Source of the DNA: Candidatus Zixiibacteriota bacterium | GTDB lineage: Bacteria; Desulfobacterota; Binatia; UBA9968 | Length of the DNA: 64,000 nt | Assembly (NCBI GenBank): GCA_035574315.1 | Contig: DATLYW010000019.1 | Coordinates: 38,939 to 102,938 of the forward strand | Direction: 5' to 3' | Shown here: positions 33,486 to 41,238 of the stretch, piece by piece | How the letters are laid out: each line of letters starts with the position of its first letter | How positions within the stretch are numbered: position 1 is the stretch's first letter | Notes under the pieces: generated by a model | The model's database searches: none | Told to the model about the DNA's origin: nothing | Seen by the model: the letters and a program-made list of their open reading frames with translations, nothing else | Made by a program: the position numbers and the translations under genes

Positions 33486-33974
33486 TCATTGCCGTCTGGG
33501 GTCGATGCGCGCGTAGCTCCAGAACTTTCCCGATTTCTCGAAAGCGAACACCTCATAGGGCTGAGGGTCCGGTCCCTCCATTCCCGGAGAACCTTCCGGC
33601 ATCCCGGGAACGGCGATTCCGGCAATCGGAGGCCGCTCCGAAAGCAGACGCTTGATGATGTCCGCGGGAACGTGCCCCTCGACGACATACCCCCCGATCA
33701 GCGCCGTATGGCACGAATAGAGCTTTTCCGGAACGCCGTACTTGATCTTGATGCGCTGCAGCTCTTTTCCTTCGGCCGGCTTCTTCTCCACGCTCATGCC
33801 GTTCTTTTGCAGGTGCCCGACCCACCCGCTGCAACACCCTCAGGTCGGGCTCGCGTAAACCGTGATCGCGGCGGGCCTGGAGCGTGACGACGTTTGCGCC
33901 CAGACGGCGAGCGTTCTGACAAGCGCCAGCGAGAAAACGACCGCCGATGTCACCGCGAGAATTCGTTTTTTCAT
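33486..33974 (-). CDS. DUF411 secreted metal-binding protein, predicted selenoprotein (Sec45)
   Basis: Read through the in-frame TGA at 33840-33842, the gene is 162 residues from ATG 33974 (AGGAG 8 nt upstream). A signal peptide (RILAVTSAVVFSLALVRTLAVWA) comes first, then ITVYASPT-U-GCCSGWVGHL. DUF411 proteins normally read SPTCGCC here, so the UGA replaces the first Cys. The rest is a complete DUF411 domain: YSCHTALIGGYVVEGHVPAD, IAGIAVPGMPEGSPGMEG. Ignoring the UGA leaves only a 103-residue piece from an internal Met, without export signal or CxCC motif. Family members are periplasmic and often found with copper-resistance genes. A Sec in the CxCC site would change metal or thiol chemistry. 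A hairpin follows the UGA at SECIS distance. Confidence 0.83.
33807..33834 (-). promoter_or_regulatory. Candidate bacterial SECIS element of the DUF411 gene
   Basis: On the minus strand TTGCAG (33834-33829) pairs with CTGCAA (33812-33807). After a 3-nt bulge, GTG (33825-33823) pairs with CAC (33815-33813). The apical loop is GGTCGGG, starting 17 nt after the UGA. The lower arm, bulge and GGUC in the loop recall the E. coli fdhF SECIS (GGUUGCAGGUCUGCACC). It lies in the coding sequence, as bacterial SECIS elements do. Confidence 0.7.
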
Positions 33975-34388
33975 CGTACAAGCTCCTGCGCGAAGGGCGC
34001 GGCGCTTACCTTATCAGATCGCCGCTCGGCACGAAAGGCCGCCCCATGAGTCGACGGGTACGGTCGACGAGAAATAAGAAGGCCATAGCGAACCGGGCGC
34101 CCAATCGTCGTATCCGTTTTTTCGCTGTCGCCGGCCCGCCCAACCGCCCGTTTCCCCGGTGCCGCGAGCGCCCAGACGACTCGAAAAAGCGAAAATTTGC
34201 CCTTATAATGAACCGCTGAATCTTCGACCGCGCGAAGGCCGCGCGGCGCTTCCGGAAGCTTCCCCATCGTTTGAAAGCATCCCGGGGTATCGGCCGGCGG
34301 TCCCGGAGAAGGGCTGCCTCCGCCGCTCGAGGACGAGCCGCTCCGGCAAGCCGCCGGCCAAATCGCCCGAAACGAACAGGAGTCTCGC
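33975..34388. other. Divergent intergenic region
   Basis: 414 bp between the minus-strand DUF411 gene and the plus-strand dehydrogenase. It should contain both promoters. Short frames on either strand are Arg/Pro-rich and not convincing as genes. A modestly A+T-rich patch (GCGAAAATTTGCCCTTATAATG, around 34188-34209) holds a TATAAT (34203-34208) that could be a plus-strand -10; a clear -35 is not seen. Confidence 0.45.
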
Positions 34389-35426
34389 TTGAAAGCAGTT
34401 CGCATCCACGAGCACGGCGGCGTCGACAAGCTCCGCTATGAAGAAGCTCCCCTGCCAGCCATCAACGCCCCGAACGAGGTCTTGGTGCGGCTCGCCGCCG
34501 CCGCTCTGAACCACGTCGATATCTGGACACGGATGGGGGTTACGGGAATCGAGGTTCCGATGCCGCATATCCTCGGCGCCGACGGGAGCGGGGTGGTCGC
34601 CGAGGTGGGCGACCGCGTGCGCAGCGTTAAGCCCGGAGACCGGGTCTGCCTCTACTCGTTCACCGGCTGCGGCGGCTGCGAGTTCTGTCTCACCGGGCGC
34701 GATTTCATGTGCATCCGCATCCGCAGCCTGGGCAGCCGGCTGGACGGCACCTATGCCGAGTACGTCAAGACCGTCGAAGAAAATTGCTTTTCCGTCCCAT
34801 CTTACATGTCGTTTCACCAGGCCGCGGCTTTTCCCCTGGTGTTCATTACGGTGTGGCGCATGCTCGTGACCAACGCTCGACTGCAGCCGGGCGAAACCCT
34901 GCTGGTCATCGGGATCGGCGGCGGAATCGCTAGCGCCGCGCTCCAGCTCGCAAAGAAGATCGGCGCGCGAGTTATCGTGACTTCCGGAAGCGACGCGAAG
35001 CTCGAGCGGGCGCGCAATCTGGGAGCCGATCACGTCGTGCACCACCGCCGGACCGATTTCGCCGAGGCGGCGCGCGAGCTGACCAGTGGCCGGGGCGTCG
35101 ATGTCGTTCTGGACTGCGTGGGAGGAGAGGTGTGGACGAAAAGCCTCGCCTCTCTGGCGCGCGGCGGGCGGCTGGTGACCTGCGGCGCCACCGCAGGCGC
35201 CGAGCCCTTGGACGACCTCGAGGCGATCGCCGGCAAGTATCTCAAGATCTACGGCTCGACGCTTGGCAGCCGCGAGGAGTTTCGCCGACTTCTGAGCTTT
35301 CTGGAGGTCGCTCGGATCGAACCGATCATCGACAGCGTCTTTCCGCTCTCGGAAGCGGCCGCCGCCCAGGAGCGCATGGAGCAGGCCCGGCAGTTCGGAA
35401 AGATCGTGCTCGATATCCCGCGTTGA
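34389..35426 (+). CDS. Zinc-binding medium-chain dehydrogenase/quinone oxidoreductase
   Basis: 345 residues. GroES-like N-terminus MKAVRIHEHGGVDKLRYEEA, structural-zinc cysteines in CGGCEFCLTGRDFMC, and an NAD(P) Rossmann motif LLVIGIGGGIASAALQLAKK (about 175-195). NHVDIW rather than the classical catalytic zinc Cys suggests a QOR-like reductase with structural zinc only. Reduction of an enone or quinone is plausible. Monocistronic, divergent from the DUF411 gene. Confidence 0.92.
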   Translation: MKAVRIHEHGGVDKLRYEEAPLPAINAPNEVLVRLAAAALNHVDIWTRMGVTGIEVPMPHILGADGSGVVAEVGDRVRSVKPGDRVCLYSFTGCGGCEFCLTGRDFMCIRIRSLGSRLDGTYAEYVKTVEENCFSVPSYMSFHQAAAFPLVFITVWRMLVTNARLQPGETLLVIGIGGGIASAALQLAKKIGARVIVTSGSDAKLERARNLGADHVVHHRRTDFAEAARELTSGRGVDVVLDCVGGEVWTKSLASLARGGRLVTCGATAGAEPLDDLEAIAGKYLKIYGSTLGSREEFRRLLSFLEVARIEPIIDSVFPLSEAAAAQERMEQARQFGKIVLDIPR

Positions 35427-35430
35427 TACG

Positions 35431-36405
35431 TCACGAGCTCGACAGATATCCGCGCTGCTTCAGCGCCTCGGCGCAGGCCTGCAGATGGCCCAGTTGATCG
35501 CTCGTCGCGAACCTCAGCACGAACGTTCTCGCGCCCGCTTCGCGGTAGGCTTCGATCCGATCGAGCACTTCCTCCCAGCTTCCCATGAGGCAGACCATCG
35601 CTCTGGCGACCTCTTCGTACGGGCGGTTGTAGTACCGCGAAAGAAAACTCTGACCCTGGAGAATCGCTTCCTTTCCGCCGACGGCGAGCGTGACGTAAAG
35701 GCCCGGCTCGATCCTTCCCGGGTCTCGCCCTTCGGCGGCCGCGTAACCCCGGATCTTCTCCAGGCACTCCGCATAGGTCCGTGGGTCCGTGATGTTGTTG
35801 AGCCAGCCGTCGCCCATGCGAGCCACGCGCTTCAGCCCCGGCTCGACGTTGTTCGAGGCCAGCCAGATCGGGACCCCTCCCTTCTGGACCGGCTTGGGCT
35901 CCAGCGTCACGCGTTCGAAGCGGAAAAATTCGCCCTGGTGCGTTACCGCGTTTTCCGTCCACAAACGGCGCACGATGCGCACCAGCTCCTCGCTCATCTT
36001 GATCCGCTTCGTTGCGGACAGGCCGAGGACCTCGAACTCGTGCTCCTGGGCCGGATCGTTGGGACGGCTGTAGCCGATGCCGAGGTCGACTCGGCCCCGG
36101 CTCAGCCAGTCGAGGCTGGCCACCGTGTGAGCCACCAGGACCGGGTGGCGCAAGGCGGCGATCAGCACCGCGGTGCCGAGGCGGATGCGCCGGGTCCGCG
36201 CCCCGACCGCGGCGAGCGTGGAGAGCGCGTCGAGACGCGGCTTCGCGGTCACGCTGTCGCCCACCCAAACCGAATGAAACCCCAACGCTTCCGCCTGGTC
36301 GCCCAGATCGTAGATGCTCGCCGGGTCCGGCTTCCCCGACAGGATCACCTCCCGCGTCGGAAGCAGCACGCCGAACTTCACGCCCGCGTGGCTTTCGGCG
36401 CTCAT
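35431..36405 (-). CDS. LLM class flavin-dependent oxidoreductase
   Basis: 324 residues of the luciferase-like TIM barrel: VKFGVLLPTREVILSGKPDP, FHSVWVGDSVTAKPRLD, RIRLGTAVLIAALRHPVLVA, and SRGRVDLGIGYSRPND. Cofactor FMN or F420. It would oxidise or mono-oxygenate a small organic substrate. Its ATG overlaps the stop of the upstream MaoC-like gene (ATGA, 36402-36405). It is the last gene of the long catabolic operon. Confidence 0.93.
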   Translation of the reverse strand: MSAESHAGVKFGVLLPTREVILSGKPDPASIYDLGDQAEALGFHSVWVGDSVTAKPRLDALSTLAAVGARTRRIRLGTAVLIAALRHPVLVAHTVASLDWLSRGRVDLGIGYSRPNDPAQEHEFEVLGLSATKRIKMSEELVRIVRRLWTENAVTHQGEFFRFERVTLEPKPVQKGGVPIWLASNNVEPGLKRVARMGDGWLNNITDPRTYAECLEKIRGYAAAEGRDPGRIEPGLYVTLAVGGKEAILQGQSFLSRYYNRPYEEVARAMVCLMGSWEEVLDRIEAYREAGARTFVLRFATSDQLGHLQACAEALKQRGYLSSS

Positions 36406-36872
36406 TTCGCACCCTCTTCCGCGCTCGCTCCGCCTCGAATCAGCCGGCCGACGTCGTACTCCATGACCGTCTCCCCCCGCTGGTTCTTCACCCACTGGCG
36501 GTAGCGCACGATGCCGCCGCCCCGGGCGGGAACCGGCTTGACGTCGAGAACCTCGATCTCCACGCGGATCGTGTCACCGATCTTCACCGGGGCGAAAAGA
36601 CGCATCCGGTCGAGCCCCACGAAAGCCATGCCCGTGCCATGGATGATTCCGGTTTGCACCGTCAGCCCTTCGGCCATCCCGAAGGTGAGGCTCCCGGGCG
36701 CGATGCGCTCGCCGTAGAGGCTCTCGTTGCGAATGTATTCCAGATCCAGAAACAACGGCTCGTTGAGCCCGACGAGCGTGACGAACTGCATGACGTCGTG
36801 CTCCGTGACCGTGCGGCCCTCGGTAATGAACCTGTCCTTCGGTTTGAACTGCTCGAAAGTCATCCCTTTCAT
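36402..36872 (-). CDS. MaoC-like hot-dog protein lacking the usual catalytic pair
   Basis: 156 residues in the MaoC/hydratase hot-dog fold: FEQFKPKDRFITEGRTVTEH, GERIAPGSLTFGMAEGL, VKIGDTIRVEIEVLDVKPV. Standard members have GDxNPxHxD with catalytic Asp and His; here the segment is VGLNEPLFLDLEYI, so Asp becomes Leu and His becomes Phe. It may bind an acyl-CoA without hydrating it, or use other residues. Both ends overlap neighbours by ATGA, so it is translationally embedded between CaiB and the LLM enzyme. Confidence 0.88.
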   Translation of the reverse strand: MKGMTFEQFKPKDRFITEGRTVTEHDVMQFVTLVGLNEPLFLDLEYIRNESLYGERIAPGSLTFGMAEGLTVQTGIIHGTGMAFVGLDRMRLFAPVKIGDTIRVEIEVLDVKPVPARGGGIVRYRQWVKNQRGETVMEYDVGRLIRGGASAEEGAK

Positions 36873-38059
36873 ACGACGCCCTTTGCCCTCAGTTCCGCAA
36901 CTTCCGCGGCGCTCATCCCGAGCCAGCCGGAGAGCACCTCCTGGGTGTGCTGCCCCAGCAGGGGCGGCGGCAAGCGCACGCTCGCCGGCGTACCCGAGAA
37001 CTTCACCGGAACGCCGGCCATGCGCACCTTTCCCGCGGTCGGGTGATCGATCTCCACGAGCATGCCGCGGTGCAGCACCTGGGGCGCGCTGAAAACCTGG
37101 TCGATCGTCTGGACGGCGGCCGACGGCACTTCCGCCCCGGCCAGCAACTCCAGCCAGGCGTCGGTGGTCCGGGTCAGAAAAATCTCCGACAGGATCTCGA
37201 TCAGGGCCTGCCGGTTCGCGACCCGGTCGGCGTTGCGGGCGAATCTGGGCTCGTCGGCCAGGTCGGGCCGGTCGAGGGCCCGGCAGAACCGCCGCCAGAT
37301 CGCTTCGCTCGCAACGCCGAGCACGAGATAGCCGTCCGCCGTCCGAAAGCTCTGATACGGCACGATGTTCGGATGCGCATTGCCCCACCGCGCGGGAACC
37401 TGGCCGCCGATCAGGTAATTGCTCCCGGCGTTGATCAAGGAGGCGACCTCGGCTTCGAGAAGCGAGGTCTCGATCTTCTGCCCGACTCCGATCTTCTCGC
37501 GCGCGAAGAGCGCCGCCACGACCGCCTTCCCCAGCATCAAGCCGGCGACCAGATCGATGATCGCGACGCCGACCTTGAGCGGTTCTCCGTCAGGGGCTCC
37601 TGTAATGCTCATCAGTCCGCCCCACGCCTGCACGATGAGGTCGTAGCCGGGCCAGTCGCGCATCGGCCCGTCGGCGCCGAACCCGGACAAGGAGGCGTAG
37701 ATCAGCCGCGGGTTGCGGCGCCGCAGCTCCGCTTCGCCCAATCCAAGCCGATCCATGGTTCCGGGGCGGAAGTTCTCGATGAGAACGTCGGCGCGCTCCG
37801 CCAGCCGGCGCAACAGCTCCCCTCCCTCGGCGGATTTGAGATCCAGCGTGAGGCTTTTCTTGTTGCGGTTGACGCAGAGAAAATAGGCGCTCTCGCCGCC
37901 GGCGAACGGGGGACCCCAGCCGCGCGTGTCGTCGCCCGCGCCGGGCTGCTCCACCTTGACGACCTCGGCGCCCATGTCGCCGAGAAACATCGTGCAGTAC
38001 GGGCCGGCCAGCACGCGCGAGAGGTCGAGCACACGCACACCGTCGAGCGCGCCGCTCAT
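36869..38059 (-). CDS. CaiB/BaiF family CoA transferase (class III)
   Basis: 396 residues. DLSRVLAGPYCTMFLGDMGA at the N-terminus, GWGPPFAGGESAYFLCVNRN, and the catalytic Asp169 in VGVAIIDLVAGLMLG identify a class III CoA transferase that moves CoA between acids via an Asp-anhydride. Coupled by ATGA to MaoC downstream and to the CMD-like gene upstream. In this operon it probably activates the organic acid substrate. Confidence 0.95.
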   Translation of the reverse strand: MSGALDGVRVLDLSRVLAGPYCTMFLGDMGAEVVKVEQPGAGDDTRGWGPPFAGGESAYFLCVNRNKKSLTLDLKSAEGGELLRRLAERADVLIENFRPGTMDRLGLGEAELRRRNPRLIYASLSGFGADGPMRDWPGYDLIVQAWGGLMSITGAPDGEPLKVGVAIIDLVAGLMLGKAVVAALFAREKIGVGQKIETSLLEAEVASLINAGSNYLIGGQVPARWGNAHPNIVPYQSFRTADGYLVLGVASEAIWRRFCRALDRPDLADEPRFARNADRVANRQALIEILSEIFLTRTTDAWLELLAGAEVPSAAVQTIDQVFSAPQVLHRGMLVEIDHPTAGKVRMAGVPVKFSGTPASVRLPPPLLGQHTQEVLSGWLGMSAAEVAELRAKGVV

Positions 38060-38430
38060 TTGAACTCCAGTTTCTTGGCGTCGAGGATTTCCTGGAGCGC
38101 CTCGACGCCCGCCCAGAGTCCCGGCATGCCTCCTGGAATCGCGGCGACCTCCATCGCCTCGAGGATTTCCCGCGGCGAGGCTCCGAGCGCCAGTGCCCTC
38201 TCGGCGTGCAGCCGAATCCCGCGCGGGCGCAGCAGCGCGCAGCAGATCCCGACCATGATCAGCTCCTTGGTGCGCCGCGGCAGCGCTCCTTCCCGGCCGA
38301 AGGTGCCGTCGACGTAGAGCCCTTTGAGCTTTTCGAAATAGTCCGGATCCAAGCGGGCGATGATGTCGTAGGCGGCATTTGCCGCCCCCAGCGAGGTCTT
38401 AAGAAAAGCTTCCCGGGACTGCTCGGCCAT
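38056..38430 (-). CDS. Carboxymuconolactone-decarboxylase-like (AhpD fold) protein lacking the CxxC
   Basis: 124 residues of the all-helical CMD/AhpD fold: LKGLYVDGTFGREGALPRRT, KELIMVGICCALLRPRGIRL, HAERALALGASPREILEAME. In AhpD-like proteins the segment before HxxxAL is CxxCxxH; here it is RPRGIRLH, so neither redox Cys is present and peroxidase activity is unlikely. A decarboxylase or isomerase role fits better. Translationally coupled (ATGA) to the CoA transferase. Confidence 0.9.
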   Translation of the reverse strand: MAEQSREAFLKTSLGAANAAYDIIARLDPDYFEKLKGLYVDGTFGREGALPRRTKELIMVGICCALLRPRGIRLHAERALALGASPREILEAMEVAAIPGGMPGLWAGVEALQEILDAKKLEFK

Positions 38431-38441
38431 GGGATCCTCCC

Positions 38442-40133
38442 TCAGTCTTTCCTGGTATTCTGACTCACGACCACGTCGATCAGCGCCGGCCCCGGCTGCT
38501 CCAGCGCGCGTTTGACGGCCGGTTCCACCGCGTCCGGCTCCTCGACTCGCTGACCGAAGATGCCGAAGGTTTCCGCCAGCCGCGCGAAGTTGATTTCCGG
38601 TCCGACCAGCTCGGCTCCGAGCTCGGCCGCGGCGCGGACCCTTTCCTCCGGCCCGCGGAACTGGTTCTTGACCGCCATGTACGCCCGATTGTTGAAAACC
38701 ACCACCAGAAGCGGCACGCGGTATTTGGCCAGCGTCCAGAGTCCCTGGATCCCGAACATGCAGCTGCCGTCGCCGAGGCAGGCGACGACGCGGCGCTTCG
38801 GCGCCGCCAGCTTGGCACCGATCCCTGCGCCCAGCCCCCAGCCGAGGTATCCGCCCGAAGAGTTGGAAAAATAAGAGCGGCCAGGCGAAAACTTAAAGTT
38901 CGCCGTGAGGATATCCTTGCTCGTCGGACTTTCATTGACGATCAGCGCGTCGGGCTCGACAAGCCGGTCGAGGGCGTGTGCCAGGCGCGCGGCGCTGATC
39001 GGCGCGGCGTCCCATCCCTGCCGGGCGCGCGCTCGCTGCTCCGCGCTGACCTGCTCCTTGGCCTTGCGGATCAATTCCAGGCGCTCGGCCCTGCCGGCGT
39101 CGTCCGTGGAAAAGCGCGGCAGGGCTTCCAGCAGCGATTTCAACGCGCTTTTCGCGTCCGCCACGATGCCGAGATCGACCGGGAAGATCTTGCCGATTTC
39201 CCACGGGTCTTCCTCGATGTGGATGCAGCGGGTCTGCGGCTTGATCGGAGGTTCCTCCAGATAGCGGTACTCGCGGATGAGCCGGCACCCCACGGCCAGG
39301 ATCAGATCCGGCTCCCCCCAGAGCGGCAGGCTGAAGCTCGGCTGGCGCTCGGGAATCTGGAAACTGTGCGGATGCGTCGTCGGAAACGCGAGAAACGAGT
39401 AGCGCGGCTCCATCACCACCGGAGCGCCCACCGCCTCCGCGAGCCGGACCAGCTCCTCGATCCCGCCCGCCTTGGCCACGCCGCTCCCCGCCACGATCAG
39501 CGGCCTGCGGGCGCCGCAGAGCAGCCGTGCCGCCTCGGCGAGCGCTTCCGGATCGCCCGCGAGCCGCGGCACCACGCGAAAGCGCGCGGCCGGAGGATTG
39601 GGCGTCGTGATCGTCTCGCCGAGCAGGTTGCTCGGCAACGAGAGATAAACCGGCCCTGTCGGCGGGGTGGCGGCCACTTTGAACGCCCGATTCAGCATCT
39701 CGGGAATCCGGTCCGCCCGATGGACTTCATGGCTCCACTTGGTGAACTGTCTGGTGAGCTCCACCAGGTCCCGTCCCTCCGTGTGAGAGTCGCGCCCGGC
39801 GATTCGCGTATCGACGTGCGTCGAGGTCACCACGACCGGTGACCGGTCCCGGTAGGCGTCGTAAAGGGCGCCGACCGCGTTGGCGGTCCCCGGAAGCGTG
39901 CTCACCTGCGCCAGCGATGGCTTCCCGGTCACGCGCGCGTATCCATCCGCCATCGAGACGACGCAAGTCTCGTGCAGCGCGAGGATGAAGCGCACCCGCT
40001 CCTGCTCGGCGATCGTTCCGATAAATTCCTGCCCGCTGGTGCCCGGCAACCCGAATACGTACTCGATGCCGTGGTCCACGGCGACTTCCAGATACGCTTG
40101 CGCCGCGGTTTTCCCGGCTGCGGCGTTACCCAT
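38442..40133 (-). CDS. ThDP-dependent enzyme, acetolactate synthase/benzoylformate decarboxylase-like
   Basis: 563 residues with the three ThDP domains. The activating Glu55 lies in LALHETCVVSMADGYAR; the middle domain has LCGARRPLIVAGSGVAKAGG; the cofactor motif GDGSCMFGIQGLWTLAKY is near residue 450 and closes with NN after the usual spacing. The enzyme would decarboxylate or ligate a 2-oxo acid. It is 11 bp upstream of the CMD gene. A second ThDP enzyme of a different subgroup lies 4 kb upstream in the same operon. Confidence 0.93.
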   Translation of the reverse strand: MGNAAAGKTAAQAYLEVAVDHGIEYVFGLPGTSGQEFIGTIAEQERVRFILALHETCVVSMADGYARVTGKPSLAQVSTLPGTANAVGALYDAYRDRSPVVVTSTHVDTRIAGRDSHTEGRDLVELTRQFTKWSHEVHRADRIPEMLNRAFKVAATPPTGPVYLSLPSNLLGETITTPNPPAARFRVVPRLAGDPEALAEAARLLCGARRPLIVAGSGVAKAGGIEELVRLAEAVGAPVVMEPRYSFLAFPTTHPHSFQIPERQPSFSLPLWGEPDLILAVGCRLIREYRYLEEPPIKPQTRCIHIEEDPWEIGKIFPVDLGIVADAKSALKSLLEALPRFSTDDAGRAERLELIRKAKEQVSAEQRARARQGWDAAPISAARLAHALDRLVEPDALIVNESPTSKDILTANFKFSPGRSYFSNSSGGYLGWGLGAGIGAKLAAPKRRVVACLGDGSCMFGIQGLWTLAKYRVPLLVVVFNNRAYMAVKNQFRGPEERVRAAAELGAELVGPEINFARLAETFGIFGQRVEEPDAVEPAVKRALEQPGPALIDVVVSQNTRKD

Positions 40134-40224
40134 CCCTCTTCGCTCCTTTCAATGCCAGAAATAGTTTCGTCTGGTTTCCGCTTTCCAGCTCACGCTTCCC
40201 GGTTTTTACGTGCCCTCTCCGTCC

Positions 40225-41238
40225 TCATTGGTAGAGTCGGTCGATGAAGCCGCTGGCGTCGAGCTCCTTGAGCAGCGACACGTTCACGAAACGCTCGGGC
40301 TGCGCGGTCGCGGCCTCCGGCCTCTCCTTCGCCGCCAGCTCGAGCAGCGCCTTGATTCCCTTGAGCGTCGGGTACGGCTTCCTGGGCACGATCTTGCCCG
40401 CGAAATAGTCGTACGTGGCTTCCACCGCTTCCATGTCGGAGGTACGCATGTACTGCGCGATGATCTTCATGCTTTCCTTTTTTCTCGTCTTGTAGAAATG
40501 AATGCCTTCGACGAACGCCCGCATCATCCGCAGCGCCCGGGGGCGGTTCTGGGTGATGAAACGCTGGCTGCTCGCCAGACCGGTGATCTGGAATTCGGCA
40601 CCCAGATCCGACATGTCCAGCAGCACGTTCATGCCTTCCTTCTGCGCCATGGTCGTGATCGGCGGCAACACGACGGCCGCTTCGAGCTGTCCCGCCTTCA
40701 TCGCCGCGAGCCGGGCCGCCTGTTCCCCGAGCTGCAGGATGGTAACCTCCGAGGGATCGATTCCCATGTGCCGGAGCGCATAGCGCGCCGCGATATCGGG
40801 GGCCGTCCCGAAGCGATTGACGCCGAGGCGCCGCCCCTTGAGCTGCGCTGGCGACGTGATGCTCTTGACCGTGATGATCTGGAACGCGAACGTGTTGACG
40901 ATCCCCGCGGTCATCACGAGGTCCGTCCCCGCGAGACGGCTCGCCACCACCGCCGGTCCCGCCATCGCCGCCGCCTGGACTTCTCCCGCCAGCATCGCCG
41001 CGGCCGCCGTCGGCCCGCCCGGGATGAAGACCAGGTTGACGTCGAGACCGTTCTTCCGGAACAGCCCGGCCTCCTTCGTGATCCAGATCGGGGCGAACGC
41101 GCCCGCCTGCGCGCTGTAGCCGACGTTCACCTTCTCCAGCTTCTCCTGGGCCGGGGCGGCCGCGACCCACGTCAGGACCGCGGCGAGCACCGCTCCGGAC
41201 CCATACCGCCGAATCGAAAGGTTTCTCTTCGTTCTCAT
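40225..41238 (-). CDS. NMT1/TauA-type ABC transporter substrate-binding protein (operon copy 3)
   Basis: 337 residues: signal peptide GSGAVLAAVLTWVAAAPAQ, then VNVGYSAQAGAFAPIWITKE, LFRKNGLDVNLVFIPGGPTA, QLKGRRLGVNRFGTAPDIAA. The start overlaps the stop of the upstream copy by ATGA. It is more diverged than the two tandem copies upstream. Three binding proteins in a row without permease or ATPase is unusual. Confidence 0.92.
   Translation of the reverse strand: MRTKRNLSIRRYGSGAVLAAVLTWVAAAPAQEKLEKVNVGYSAQAGAFAPIWITKEAGLFRKNGLDVNLVFIPGGPTAAAAMLAGEVQAAAMAGPAVVASRLAGTDLVMTAGIVNTFAFQIITVKSITSPAQLKGRRLGVNRFGTAPDIAARYALRHMGIDPSEVTILQLGEQAARLAAMKAGQLEAAVVLPPITTMAQKEGMNVLLDMSDLGAEFQITGLASSQRFITQNRPRALRMMRAFVEGIHFYKTRKKESMKIIAQYMRTSDMEAVEATYDYFAGKIVPRKPYPTLKGIKALLELAAKERPEAATAQPERFVNVSLLKELDASGFIDRLYQ

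Noticed and set aside
33486..33797. DUF411 as a 103-residue protein starting at the internal ATG at 33797
   Set aside because: It would lack the signal peptide and the CxCC site; the upstream frame through the TGA encodes both.
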